A stretch of 64,000 bases of DNA, from positions 3,286,001 to 3,350,000 of the forward strand of contig JAUJEB010000001.1 in assembly GCA_030442055.1 (NCBI GenBank). The letters are read 5' to 3'. This DNA is from Agaribacillus aureus (GTDB lineage Bacteria > Bacteroidota > Bacteroidia > Cytophagales > Cyclobacteriaceae). This document shows positions 36,223 to 45,244 of the stretch, piece by piece. Position numbers and translations under genes: made by a program. The notes under the pieces are model-generated. The model worked only from the letters and a program-made list of their open reading frames with translations. It was not told where the DNA came from and made no database searches. Every line of letters begins with the position of its first letter. Within the stretch, counting starts at the first letter, position 1.

Positions 36223-36270
36223 TCCAGGAGAAACGAGCCAACCCACTATCTAAAATGCGGATTGATGTAT

Positions 36271-36615
36271 TCAGAGAGCAATCCCTGCCTCCGCTATGAG
36301 GTCTAACCCATATTGTCTGATGGTCTCTATAATAGGGACGGCCCTTTTCCCTTTTTCGGTAATAGAGTACTCTACTTTCGGAGGTACTACCGCATATACC
36401 TTGCGGTGAATAAAGCCGTCTGCCTCCAATTCCCGAAGTTGCGTGGTGAGCATCTTGTCGGAAATATGGGGAATATCTTTTCTCAGCTCACTAAAACGGA
36501 AAATTCTTTTTTGCAACCTCCATAGAATCGGCATTTTCCAGGTACCTCCTATCTGGTCCATAGCAAACTCTACCGGGTTATAGTATATTTTTCCGTTGTA
36601 TTTAAAATCGGGCAT
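36271..36615 (-). CDS. HxlR-family transcriptional regulator
   Basis: A 114-residue winged-helix protein with the HxlR pattern: AMDQIGGTWKMPILWRL, FRFSELRKDIPHISDKMLTTQLRELEADGFI and VEYSITEKGK. Many HxlR proteins sense quinones, aldehydes or disulfide stress through Cys, but no Cys is present in this one, so a Cys-based mechanism is excluded. It is divergent from a DJ-1/PfpI gene with two dyads in the shared promoter region. Confidence 0.92.
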   Translation of the reverse strand: MPDFKYNGKIYYNPVEFAMDQIGGTWKMPILWRLQKRIFRFSELRKDIPHISDKMLTTQLRELEADGFIHRKVYAVVPPKVEYSITEKGKRAVPIIETIRQYGLDLIAEAGIAL

Positions 36616-36673
36616 CTATTTCAATCTTGATCTTTCAACTAAACAAATAGGGCTAAATGGCATTTCTGACCAA

Positions 36674-36721
36674 ACTTACCAAAAAGTAAGTATAGAACAA
36701 AAATGTAAGTATAATAACTTA
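36674..36721. promoter_or_regulatory. Candidate HxlR operator pair
   Basis: ACTTAC-CAAAAA-GTAAGT (36674-36691) and TAAGT-ATAATA-ACTTA (36706-36721) are two dyads with the same half-site and 6-base spacer in the divergent promoter region. GTAAGTATA is also repeated directly, 19 bases apart. Confidence 0.6.
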
Positions 36722-36768
36722 GGATGGTACCTTCCGTAAATTCGATCAGTAAATAAAACCAAGTTGAT

Positions 36769-37470
36769 ATGTCAAAAAAAATATTAATTGTCGTAGCGAA
36801 TCCAAGTGTAAATACAAACCTTGGCTGGCCTGTAGGCTTTTGGGCCTCTGAACTCACACACCCCTTCGAAGCCTTTAAACATCAAGGATATGAAATCACC
36901 ATTGCCAGTCCGGATGGTGGCAAGGTAGAATGGGATGGCGAAAGCGATCCAAGGCCTGAGGGCAGTTATTCTGCCTGGGATGAGCTGAGTAAAACCTATC
37001 TGAATGATGCGGAATTCCTGGAGCTATTAGAAAATACCCCTTCCGTATCGGATCTCAACGTAGAAGATTATGATGCGTTGCTGATAGCAGGAGGCCAGTC
37101 GCCTATGTTTACTTTCGACAAGGCAAAAAACCTGCACTCGTTTTTTTCCCGATTTTACGAGAGTGGCAAAACCACTGCGGCGCTTTGTCATGGTACCGCT
37201 ATCCTTCGTTATGTCAAAAACGGGGAATTGATAAAGGGTAAAACAGTGACCGGTTTCAGCAATCCGGAGGAAGATGCTGCCGACCAGGCTGTCGGTCAAA
37301 CCGTCATGCCCTGGAGGATCGAAGATGAGCTTACAAGGCTTGGTGCCAACTTTAAAAAAGCTGATGTCTGGGAAAGTTTTGCGGTCAGGGATGGTCATTT
37401 AATCACGGGGCAACAGCAAATGTCGGGCACTAAAACCGCCGAGTTAATCATCGAAACCCTGGAGGCATAA
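36769..37470 (+). CDS. DJ-1/PfpI-family protein (Hsp31-like)
   Basis: A 233-residue class I glutamine-amidotransferase-fold protein. Nucleophile Cys140-His141 (AALCHGTA) and a conserved Glu28 (GFWASEL) fit the DJ-1/Hsp31 catalytic arrangement. Family members act as glyoxalase III, deglycase-like or chaperone enzymes. The divergent HxlR regulator suggests induction by an electrophile or carbonyl. The next gene in the same direction is an F420-reductase-like oxidoreductase, 51 bases away. Confidence 0.87.
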   Translation: MSKKILIVVANPSVNTNLGWPVGFWASELTHPFEAFKHQGYEITIASPDGGKVEWDGESDPRPEGSYSAWDELSKTYLNDAEFLELLENTPSVSDLNVEDYDALLIAGGQSPMFTFDKAKNLHSFFSRFYESGKTTAALCHGTAILRYVKNGELIKGKTVTGFSNPEEDAADQAVGQTVMPWRIEDELTRLGANFKKADVWESFAVRDGHLITGQQQMSGTKTAELIIETLEA

Positions 37471-37521
37471 TCAGCTATAAAACCTAAGACAAAAGTATTT
37501 ACAAATTCAACTGACATTATC

Positions 37522-38127
37522 ATGAAAATCGCCATAATAGGAGCTGGCAATGTTGGCGGGGCGTTGGCCAGAAATTGGGCAGCGGCCGGCCACGAAGTTT
37601 ATCTGGGTGTAAAAAACCCAGCTGACAATAAGGAATGGTCAGGAATAGCGAATCTAACGGTTTGTTCCGTAAAAGCGGCAGCGGATGAAGCGGCAGTCCT
37701 GTTGGTCGCTCTTCCCGTACCAGCCTTAGTGCCGGTAGCGCAGGAATTGGGAAACATGGAAAACAAAATAGTTATAGACGCTACCAACGCCGTCTTTGCT
37801 AAACCGGCTCCCTACGAAACAGGTTATCATGTCTTCAAGGCATTAACCGGCGCCGATGTGATCAAAAGCTTTAACACCACTGGCTTCGAAAACATGGCAA
37901 ACCCGGTTTACCATGGAAAAGGGATAGATATGTTCATGGCAGCCGGCAGCCAGAAAGCCAAAGAGGTCGTTCGGCTACTGGCTTCAGACGCGGGGTTTGA
38001 GGCCTGCTATGATTTTGGGGGCGAAGATAAGGTCCTTTTAATAGAGCAGTTTGCCATGGCATGGATCAACCTGGCCATTCTGCAAAAAGAAGGAAGAGAT
38101 ATCGCCTTTAAGGTCTTGAGGCGGTAA
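37522..38127 (+). CDS. NADP(H)-dependent oxidoreductase, F420-reductase-like
   Basis: A 201-residue Rossmann protein: IAIIGAGNVGGALARNW at the N-terminus, LLVALPVPALVPVA, IVIDATNA and VIKSFNTTG are typical of the F420-dependent NADP reductase-like family found in many bacteria that lack F420. The real reductant and substrate are unknown. Probably co-transcribed with the DJ-1/PfpI gene. Confidence 0.85.
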   Translation: MKIAIIGAGNVGGALARNWAAAGHEVYLGVKNPADNKEWSGIANLTVCSVKAAADEAAVLLVALPVPALVPVAQELGNMENKIVIDATNAVFAKPAPYETGYHVFKALTGADVIKSFNTTGFENMANPVYHGKGIDMFMAAGSQKAKEVVRLLASDAGFEACYDFGGEDKVLLIEQFAMAWINLAILQKEGRDIAFKVLRR

Positions 38128-38287
38128 TGACATTGTTTTTGAGGTTTTGTCTTGCTGATTATACCAGACATCACTTTACAACCAGCTCGTACGCATATCC
38201 GCGCCCCAAATGTGTTATAATCCGGGTTTATTTCCTTTATTTTGATTTGTAAAGTCTTCAGGCAAATCAAAAATATAGTTTAAACCC

Positions 38288-39565
38288 TTGAAAGCAAATC
38301 CAGATAAAAGCAATATCGACAGCCTGGTTGATCGCCATTTTCGTCGTGAGCACGGCACGCTCATGGCGGTGCTGGTGGGTTTATTTGGTACTGAGAACCT
38401 GGAGCTGGCAGAGGACATCGTGCAGGATACTTTGCTGAAAGCGCTGCAACACTGGAAAGCTAAAGGTATTCCCGACAACCCTTCCGGCTGGCTTTATAAA
38501 GTGGCAAAAAATCAGGCCTACAATACGCTGAAAAGAGAAAAATACAAGAAGCGTTACCAGGCAAGCCAACCGCCCCAGACCTCCGGTGAAATCAATCTGG
38601 AGGAAATTTTCGACACGGCCTCCATCAAAGATGAGCAATTGAAAATGATGTTTGCCTGCTGCGATTCTGTGTTATCACAGGAATCCCAGGTGGCGCTTAT
38701 TTTGAAAACGCTGTGCGGCTTTAGTGTTGACGAAATCACCAGGGCATTCCTGACTAAAAAAGAAACGATAACAAAACGATTGACCCGGGCCAGAACCACC
38801 ATGCGCCATGCCGGCGTGTCCTTCGCGCTACCACCTGACAATGCACTTGAAGAACGGCTGGACTCCATTCTTCAAACCATCTATTTGATTTACAATGAAG
38901 GATACAACGCCTCGGGAGGAGATCGCCTGATACGCAAAGAATTGTGTGAAGAAGGAATACGACTGGCTAATTTTCTGGCAAGTTGTCCGGTGGGTAATAA
39001 ACCAAAAACGCATGCCCTGCTCGGATTGATGTATTTCAACTTTTCGAGATTTGAAACTCGCTTAAACAAAAATAAAGAAATTATATTGCTTGCTGATCAG
39101 GACCGGTCCCGATGGAATCATGAGCATATTGCCTTAGGTTTTTATCATTTAAGTAAAATTGTGGAGGAGGAGGAAGTCAGCACCTACCATTTACAGGCGG
39201 CAATCTCGGCCTGCCATGCCAGCGCGGATACTTCAGAAAAGACCGACTGGCACAAAATAGTAACCCTTTACAATTACTTGCAAAAAATAGACCCCTCCCC
39301 GGTTGTATTGCTAAACAAAGCTGTTGCACTCGGCAATATAAATAAGATTTCAGAGGCTATTCAACTCCTGGACCAGGAAGAGGTCAAAACTTCACTCAGT
39401 GATTACTACCTCTACTTTGTGGTGTTTAGCGATTTGCTAATGAAACAAGAGCAATACAAAAAGGCCAAAAAACTATTGATCAAGGCGCTAAATCTGACCA
39501 ATATAAAGGCGGAAAAGCATTTGATTACCAGCCGATTAACTTTCTGTACCTCAAAAATTTCCTGA
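38288..39565 (+). CDS. ECF42-type RNA polymerase sigma factor with C-terminal TPR-like extension
   Basis: A 425-residue protein. Sigma region 2 (about 10-80; LAEDIVQDTLLKALQHWKAKGIP, WLYKVAKNQAYNTLKREK) and region 4 (about 110-165; LILKTLCGFSVDEITRAFLTKKETITKRLTRAR) are followed by a ~250-residue helical extension (DUF6596-like, with FLKxxP-like TPR turns). This is the ECF42 architecture, in which the extension replaces a separate anti-sigma factor and a DGPF/YCII protein is encoded nearby; that partner is present at 40384. The start is TTG, and no ATG is available before region 2. Confidence 0.9.
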   Translation: MKANPDKSNIDSLVDRHFRREHGTLMAVLVGLFGTENLELAEDIVQDTLLKALQHWKAKGIPDNPSGWLYKVAKNQAYNTLKREKYKKRYQASQPPQTSGEINLEEIFDTASIKDEQLKMMFACCDSVLSQESQVALILKTLCGFSVDEITRAFLTKKETITKRLTRARTTMRHAGVSFALPPDNALEERLDSILQTIYLIYNEGYNASGGDRLIRKELCEEGIRLANFLASCPVGNKPKTHALLGLMYFNFSRFETRLNKNKEIILLADQDRSRWNHEHIALGFYHLSKIVEEEEVSTYHLQAAISACHASADTSEKTDWHKIVTLYNYLQKIDPSPVVLLNKAVALGNINKISEAIQLLDQEEVKTSLSDYYLYFVVFSDLLMKQEQYKKAKKLLIKALNLTNIKAEKHLITSRLTFCTSKIS

Positions 39566-39635
39566 TTCTTCACGATTTCTGTCCATGTTTTCCCTTGCCA
39601 TTTGTCTGAAAGGCAAATAACAATTAACAATAATC

Positions 39636-40148
39636 ATGAGTAACATTCAATCAAAGGCGCTGGCCCTGATACTTGTACTATCCGGTACATTCCAGGCCAG
39701 TGCACAAAAAACAAATGCGGAAAACAAAACAAAATCTAAGATGACAAATTTAAATTACGATTTTACAATCAACGCCCCTGCTGATAGCGTGTGGGCCATT
39801 GTAGGGGACCTGGAAGCATGCAGTAAATGGATCCCGGGAATTATTTCGGCAGCCATGGACAATAACAACCGTACCTGCAAGACCGCGGATGGCCACGAAA
39901 TTAAAGAGGTAATCACCGAACACTCCAATGAAAAACGCATTTTCAGCTATACGCAGACCCAGGTACCCTTGCCGATCAAAGATTCAAGCGGTACCTTTCA
40001 GGTGTTGGGAGATGGTAAAAATACGCAGATTATATGGCGTGTGGAATTCCAGCTGCTCGACCCATCAACGGAGAAGGAAATGGTGCCTATGATTGACGGG
40101 TATTATCAACAAACGCTGGAGAACCTGAAGCAGGTTGTTGAAAATTAG
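39636..40148 (+). CDS. Secreted SRPBCC-domain protein
   Basis: A 170-residue protein with signal peptide (FQASAQ) and a START/Bet v1-like fold: YDFTINAPADSVWAIVGDLEACSKWIPG, later GTFQVLGDGKNTQIIWRVEFQLLDP and a long C-terminal helix. Such proteins bind a hydrophobic ligand in a central pocket. An internal Met at about residue 36 would give a cytosolic form; the leader looks genuine. It lies between the ECF42 sigma factor and its DGPF partner, so it may belong to that regulon. Confidence 0.78.
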   Translation: MSNIQSKALALILVLSGTFQASAQKTNAENKTKSKMTNLNYDFTINAPADSVWAIVGDLEACSKWIPGIISAAMDNNNRTCKTADGHEIKEVITEHSNEKRIFSYTQTQVPLPIKDSSGTFQVLGDGKNTQIIWRVEFQLLDPSTEKEMVPMIDGYYQQTLENLKQVVEN

Positions 40149-40383
40149 GTGGATTACAACACTTTTTTTACCAATTTTAAATATCAGGGAGAATGTTTTC
40201 TGATTAAAAATAAAGAAGCGTAAACCATGCTTGAAGGGGCTGTCCCAGGTGGGCTGGCTTAAAACTTTGAACCATATCAATTTTAGCCCGGCAACTGGCA
40301 CACCCCCCTTGCTCTCTTAAAACACCGAATACTCCTGCCCCTTGTCCGGTCAGAACCAGGTATGAGGGCAAAGGGAGGCAAGT

Positions 40384-40764
40384 ATGCTCAAAACAAATTT
40401 TATACCTATGAAAGAATATATGATTCTGGCTTTCCCGGATGGCGATCACCTGGAAAGCCTTACTCCTGCCGAAAAGCAAAAGCACCTGGACCGGGTAATG
40501 GCCTATCTGGAGGATTTGGACCATAAAGGAAAACTGAAATCTGCTCAGCCCCTGGCAAACGCAGGTAGGCGGATTACCGGAAAAAAAGGAGTAACCACAG
40601 ATGGCCCTTTTGTGGAAACCAAAGAATCGGTAGCAGGTTATTTTCACATCCTCGCTGACAGTATGAAGGATGCAACCCAAATCGCCAGGGCCAACCCCTT
40701 GTTTGATCTGGAATTAGGAGGGCGTTTGGAAGTCAGGCCTATTGGCAATGTGAACCAGGCCTGA
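40384..40764 (+). CDS. YCII-related DGPF-motif protein
   Basis: A 126-residue small protein with the family motif TDGPFVETKE (about 76-85) and the ending RLEVRPI. These proteins accompany ECF41/42 sigma factors; function unknown, with a dimeric ferredoxin-like fold. The ATG used has a strong Shine-Dalgarno (AGGGAGG, 5-base spacing), which is rare in this phylum; an internal ATG at 40408 (MKEYMILAFPDG) matches the usual family start and cannot be excluded. Confidence 0.85.
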   Translation: MLKTNFIPMKEYMILAFPDGDHLESLTPAEKQKHLDRVMAYLEDLDHKGKLKSAQPLANAGRRITGKKGVTTDGPFVETKESVAGYFHILADSMKDATQIARANPLFDLELGGRLEVRPIGNVNQA

Positions 40765-40959
40765 CTGTTAAAGCGGCATTAAAAACATCTGAATATACTG
40801 ATCAGCTTTATTGGAAAGTGTGCAATGGCTGGTTTATCACCTACTTCTTGCTTTTTACTTTATACATATATGGAAATAGTTATCATTTAACACTCCATTC
40901 ACATTGCTACTAACATGATGCACATCGCCTTTGCCTCTGCAATTATTATGTGCCTTCCC

Positions 40960-43644
40960 CTATTCCAATTTGGCATGAGCAGGTAATCCGGCCTCAGCGT
41001 CGTTAGCGGTAACGGCAAACTGAACAGGCTCATGTTTTTTAAATACTTTCCCTTTCCTGAAGCGAACCTTGCCAAAACCATTTAAAGTGAATGATCTCAG
41101 CATTAAATCGCCATTCTCCGGAGTGAGTGTCACCGTTTTGCCTGAATCTGAATTACTCACGGATATAGTACCATATTGATAGCCATTTGACCAGAAATAT
41201 TTGCCGGTTTGGGCATTAAAATTCATTGTCTCGTTCACCGCGGAATATTGAAACCCGGTGTAAGCCAGTATACCTGCCCATGCCGCCATAGCGCGGGCAT
41301 AGCGATGGCCATATTCTCCTTCGTTAAAAGGGTTTCTCTTGTATCCATCATACCTGTGACGAATGGCTTTGAATATTTTCAAACCGGCTTCCACCTGACC
41401 TTCATAGATCATGTGAGCGGCCGTACTATATTCAAACCCGGTCATGATCTCAGTATAATACGGGAATGGGAAATCCAGCAAATCTCCCCTTGGGTAGGAG
41501 GCCATGATTAAGCCGGCCTCATTACCAAGACCAAAGCTTCTGAATGTGTTGAAGTGTTCGTTGAAATTATCCACGTAGTTGTATTTCATAATGCTTTTCA
41601 ACGTGGTTTGCACATTATCCTTATCCAAAACGTATCCTAAACCTGCGGTGTGTGACAGGTATTGACCTACCAGCTGGTCGACGAGGCATCCTTTACCTAA
41701 CTGAGCCACTTTGCTGGCGCCTTCCGGTATATGATGCTCGTAGTACTCACCGTTAAAGATGTTGGCATCTACCCATTTGCGTCCTTTTATATACAGGTCT
41801 TTACATTCCCTGGCAAATGTCTTGTCCCCCAGGTGAGCGGCCATTTGCTCCGAGGCTTTCAGCGCTCCCAAATACCAGGCTGCCATCTGTGGGTTCGGAC
41901 CTACATAATTGATATCCATCGTATTGTGCTGGCTTCCTTCCATCACCCCATCTTTGTTTGTATCCCATATTCCGGTCCAGGCAAATGCCATGGCTTTTTT
42001 GATGTAGGGCCACATTTCTTTGAGCCTGGCATCATCTCCTGATAATTGCCAATCCCTGTAAACTTTTATCAAAGTGCCCATCTGACCATCGGCTGCCCAG
42101 TGTTTGAAGTTCCTGCCTTTTTCGATAGGTAGGGCTACTCTGTGGCTCTGTGCGCCATCCTCATTGGTTGCGTGCATAAATTCTACCTCCCGGAATTTGG
42201 TCGATAGATCACCGAAAAGAAAGGGAATGGTCGATTCGTAGTTCCACACATGGAAGCAGGTACCAAAACCCCAACCGGAGGATTTACTCGCTCCTATTTT
42301 AGTTCCTTTTATACTACCGGTTCCCTCAAATCCGAAAGGCAAGCCATCCTTTGTTCGAAATACGGTTTGGCTTCTCAGATTGTTAAGATTAAAGAGTCCG
42401 GCTTCTTTCAAAATGTTGGGAATGTCACTGTCTACCAAGGTTTTCACAAAATTGACTGTCTCCGTCTCCAAGTCCCTCAATTCAGCAGCTGTTTTTTCGG
42501 CTACCTCCCAGGCATCTTTGTAAATTGTTGTATAATAATTACCTACAATGGTATCACCTCCATAATTACCCGCGTGGTGTGTTCCGTGATCCCAGGCTCT
42601 TCGGTTGGGAAAATGCCATGTTAAAAAAAAGGTGACCTGTTTCGATTCTCCGGGCTGCAAGATCTGCTTAACGGCGAGGGTAGCTGGCGGGGTTTTTATC
42701 TTGGCAGATTTGCTGCCCAGATCGTCCCCGATAAACTCCGTAGAATCTCTTTTCTCGTTCTTAACTTTTTCGGGATGATCAGTCAGCTTTCCATCTGCAA
42801 CAAAATCATCCCAAAATTCACGAAATGTCCAGTTCCAACCAAGCTTTGCCCAGGATGTGCGGTAAGTTACTTCTTTATCCGCTAAGGTTGTCAGAGCCAT
42901 TGTACCCCAATTCACATCCTTTTTATCCACACCATCGGAATACATGTAAAGTCCTTTAAGCCCTTTAGACTCTCTATATTCGTTGTAATTACCTTTGGGT
43001 TTACCCGACCAGCCATCGACGCCTATGTAATTTGGCACCATACCTACCACGGAAGTTTCTACAGGCTGATTGGTATTGTTGGTCAATACGTATCGCAGTA
43101 TTGCCACCGGGATGCCACTTTTATCAGCATCACCCATCACAAGTGGATTAAATGCTTCCAACCTCACTGCTACCGGTACATCTTTATGTTCAAAGCTAAC
43201 TTGTGACAATGGATAAGCGGCCGCGAACTGGGTTGTTTCAAAGCGCGGGAAACCGGAATTGACAGCATCCGCACCCCAGTCTCCATAGTACTCTTTAATC
43301 GGTACAGGGCCCTCAAGCACTTTTACCGCGGCTTCTTTGTTTTGCTGTTTATAATACAAGGCAAAAAAGGGTCCGTTGGAGATGGTGGGAGCCACCAGCT
43401 TGAAGGCGGGCAAATAACCCAGGGCTCCGCGGTTCATCAATTCCCAATCCCTTAAATCTCCCCGGCCCCCGATGGATACTGTGCCGGTACCAATGCCGCC
43501 CAAAGGCATCGCTACTTCATCCAGGTATTTCCCTTCATAGGTTTTTAATACAGGCCACCCTTCATTCCAACGCTGAGCGGAGGTCGTGCCTGTTGATATG
43601 ACAAAAATTAGATAAGATAAAGCTATGTATTTAAATGATCTCAT
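40960..43644 (-). CDS. GH116-type glucosidase (GBA2-like)
   Basis: An 894-residue exported enzyme (signal peptide ending TTSAQ). The N-terminal beta domain opens with [29 protein letters not shown], the GBA2 N-terminal signature, and is followed by an (alpha/alpha)6 domain (DUF608-like; [29 protein letters not shown]). [13 protein letters not shown] carries the expected acid/base Asp of GH116. The family removes beta-linked glucose (or xylose/GlcNAc) from glycolipids or glycans. It is the sole glycoside hydrolase of the SusC/SusD locus, separated from susD by a hairpin that may lower its expression relative to the transporter. Confidence 0.88.
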   Translation of the reverse strand: MRSFKYIALSYLIFVISTGTTSAQRWNEGWPVLKTYEGKYLDEVAMPLGGIGTGTVSIGGRGDLRDWELMNRGALGYLPAFKLVAPTISNGPFFALYYKQQNKEAAVKVLEGPVPIKEYYGDWGADAVNSGFPRFETTQFAAAYPLSQVSFEHKDVPVAVRLEAFNPLVMGDADKSGIPVAILRYVLTNNTNQPVETSVVGMVPNYIGVDGWSGKPKGNYNEYRESKGLKGLYMYSDGVDKKDVNWGTMALTTLADKEVTYRTSWAKLGWNWTFREFWDDFVADGKLTDHPEKVKNEKRDSTEFIGDDLGSKSAKIKTPPATLAVKQILQPGESKQVTFFLTWHFPNRRAWDHGTHHAGNYGGDTIVGNYYTTIYKDAWEVAEKTAAELRDLETETVNFVKTLVDSDIPNILKEAGLFNLNNLRSQTVFRTKDGLPFGFEGTGSIKGTKIGASKSSGWGFGTCFHVWNYESTIPFLFGDLSTKFREVEFMHATNEDGAQSHRVALPIEKGRNFKHWAADGQMGTLIKVYRDWQLSGDDARLKEMWPYIKKAMAFAWTGIWDTNKDGVMEGSQHNTMDINYVGPNPQMAAWYLGALKASEQMAAHLGDKTFARECKDLYIKGRKWVDANIFNGEYYEHHIPEGASKVAQLGKGCLVDQLVGQYLSHTAGLGYVLDKDNVQTTLKSIMKYNYVDNFNEHFNTFRSFGLGNEAGLIMASYPRGDLLDFPFPYYTEIMTGFEYSTAAHMIYEGQVEAGLKIFKAIRHRYDGYKRNPFNEGEYGHRYARAMAAWAGILAYTGFQYSAVNETMNFNAQTGKYFWSNGYQYGTISVSNSDSGKTVTLTPENGDLMLRSFTLNGFGKVRFRKGKVFKKHEPVQFAVTANDAEAGLPAHAKLE

Positions 43645-43675
43645 TATTTGGCTCCTTAAAGCTTTGAGTAATTGT

Positions 43676-43709
43676 TTAAAAAGATAGGAGTCCGGCTTTG
43701 TCGGACTCC
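43676..43709 (-). terminator. Attenuator-like hairpin between susD and GH116
   Basis: On the minus strand GGAGTCCG-ACAAAGC-CGGACTCC, a perfect 8-bp stem, is followed by TATCTTTTT. It lies 17 bases after the susD stop and 65 before the glucosidase start, so it may allow partial read-through or protect the 3' end of the susCD transcript. Confidence 0.8.
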
Positions 43710-43725
43710 AAGATTGAATTAATTA

Positions 43726-45240
43726 TTAATTGGGGTTTTGTTGAACCACCCCGCCGGAAATATCAATTTCCTGCTGAGGGATCGGGTAAATCAAACGATT
43801 TGCAACAACCGACGGTACACCGGTATATTCCGCAGACAGATGATTGTTTATAATTGTCAAAACATCGGAGTCAGGCAACCTTTTTAAGTCCAGCCATCTC
43901 TGATTTTCAAAAACAAACTCCCTCCTCCTTTCCAGCATTACCTTCTCCAAAAAAGTACCTGGCATAGCAGCATCAATATCAATGGTAGGGTCTGGGGCTC
44001 CGGGGTCCTGACCAAATGCCCTTCTTCTGACCTGATTGATCAACTCGTAGGAAGCATCGCTTTCCCCATCTGCCTCGGCCTTCATCAGCAGCACATCTGC
44101 GTATCGCAACAGCACCAAATTAATATCACTGCCATCACCGGCTGCATCCAAATCAATATATTTACTTATATAATGCGTGGCATTACCGCCGTCATAGGGC
44201 GTAAATGAAGCAGCTGCTCTCAAATCTGTGGCCTCATAAATAGTTTGTACATCGTTTGTGGGAAAAGTAGGCAAATTACCTCCATTGCCACCCGCAACAA
44301 TGCCAAGGCGACTTGCTTCACTGGAAGGAATCAGCGCATTATTAAAGCCCAGGCCTGTCTGGTTTGTCGGGTTAAAGCTAACTTCAAATATTGACTCTGC
44401 CGTATTGTTATTACCGGCGGCATGAATGTCGGCATAGTCATCAAGCAAAGAAAATTGTCCGATTACATTCTGCAACGCTGAAGAGGCGGCGGCGCCATTG
44501 CCATTTTGCAGCTGAACTTTACCCAATAAAGCTAAGGCGGCAAACCGGGTCGCCCTGCCAACTTCATTAAACGCTCCCCCCGTATAACTATCGGGAAGTA
44601 CATTGGCGGCTTCCGTCAAATCTGAAGCAATAAATGCATATACGTCCGCCACTGAGCTTCTGGGCAGAACAGCATTATCAAAATCGGTGGTAGGTTCTGT
44701 TCTCAAGGGAAGGTCACCAAACATATTGACCAGGGTAAAGTAAGACATAGCCCTCAGAAACTTCGCTTCGCCCACCACCCTGTTTATCAGTGCCTGCTCA
44801 GCATCAGAATCAGCGGGAACGCCAGGTGCCCTTGCAATAACAGTATTAGCATTGTTGATAAGAATATAATTCTGAGTCCAGATATTCACCATCAACAAAT
44901 TGCCGGGAGTTTCCTCAAAGGTGTCTGTCTCTACTCTTTCCTTTTGATCTGATTGATCCTGCCCGGCATTATCGGATCTCGCCTCGATCAGATTAAAATA
45001 ATTAAGGTTACCAAATATGCCTCTTTGAGAAGCGTAGACACCATTCAAGGCGAAAACCAGCTCGTCCGAATTTGAAAAGAAAGCATCAGCGTCTATGCTA
45101 CCTTCAGGAGCGACATCTATAAAATCGTCACAGGCCGGTAAAATTATCATCGCAATAGCCAAGAATATATTGATCTGGGGTTTCAACAGACCTGGCTTAA
45201 TAAAATTTTTGAATCTATATTTTTTCATTTTATTGCTCAT
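43726..45240 (-). CDS. SusD/RagB-family substrate-binding lipoprotein
   Basis: A 504-residue outer-membrane lipoprotein. The lipobox LPAC is followed by DDFIDVAPEG, the usual SusD opening (C-x-x-FLD). TPR-like helices (EAKFLRAMSYFTLVNMFGDLPL) and the C-terminal YPIPQQEID are family signatures. It caps the SusC barrel and captures the glycan or glycoconjugate. It starts 4 bases after the susC stop; a second Met four codons in is also possible. Confidence 0.95.
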   Translation of the reverse strand: MSNKMKKYRFKNFIKPGLLKPQINIFLAIAMIILPACDDFIDVAPEGSIDADAFFSNSDELVFALNGVYASQRGIFGNLNYFNLIEARSDNAGQDQSDQKERVETDTFEETPGNLLMVNIWTQNYILINNANTVIARAPGVPADSDAEQALINRVVGEAKFLRAMSYFTLVNMFGDLPLRTEPTTDFDNAVLPRSSVADVYAFIASDLTEAANVLPDSYTGGAFNEVGRATRFAALALLGKVQLQNGNGAAASSALQNVIGQFSLLDDYADIHAAGNNNTAESIFEVSFNPTNQTGLGFNNALIPSSEASRLGIVAGGNGGNLPTFPTNDVQTIYEATDLRAAASFTPYDGGNATHYISKYIDLDAAGDGSDINLVLLRYADVLLMKAEADGESDASYELINQVRRRAFGQDPGAPDPTIDIDAAMPGTFLEKVMLERRREFVFENQRWLDLKRLPDSDVLTIINNHLSAEYTGVPSVVANRLIYPIPQQEIDISGGVVQQNPN

Positions 45241-45244
45241 TTAA

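Noticed and set aside
41731-42624. Plus-strand frames opposite the GH116 gene (103 and 124 codons)
   Set aside because: Antisense shadows of a well-supported glycosidase.
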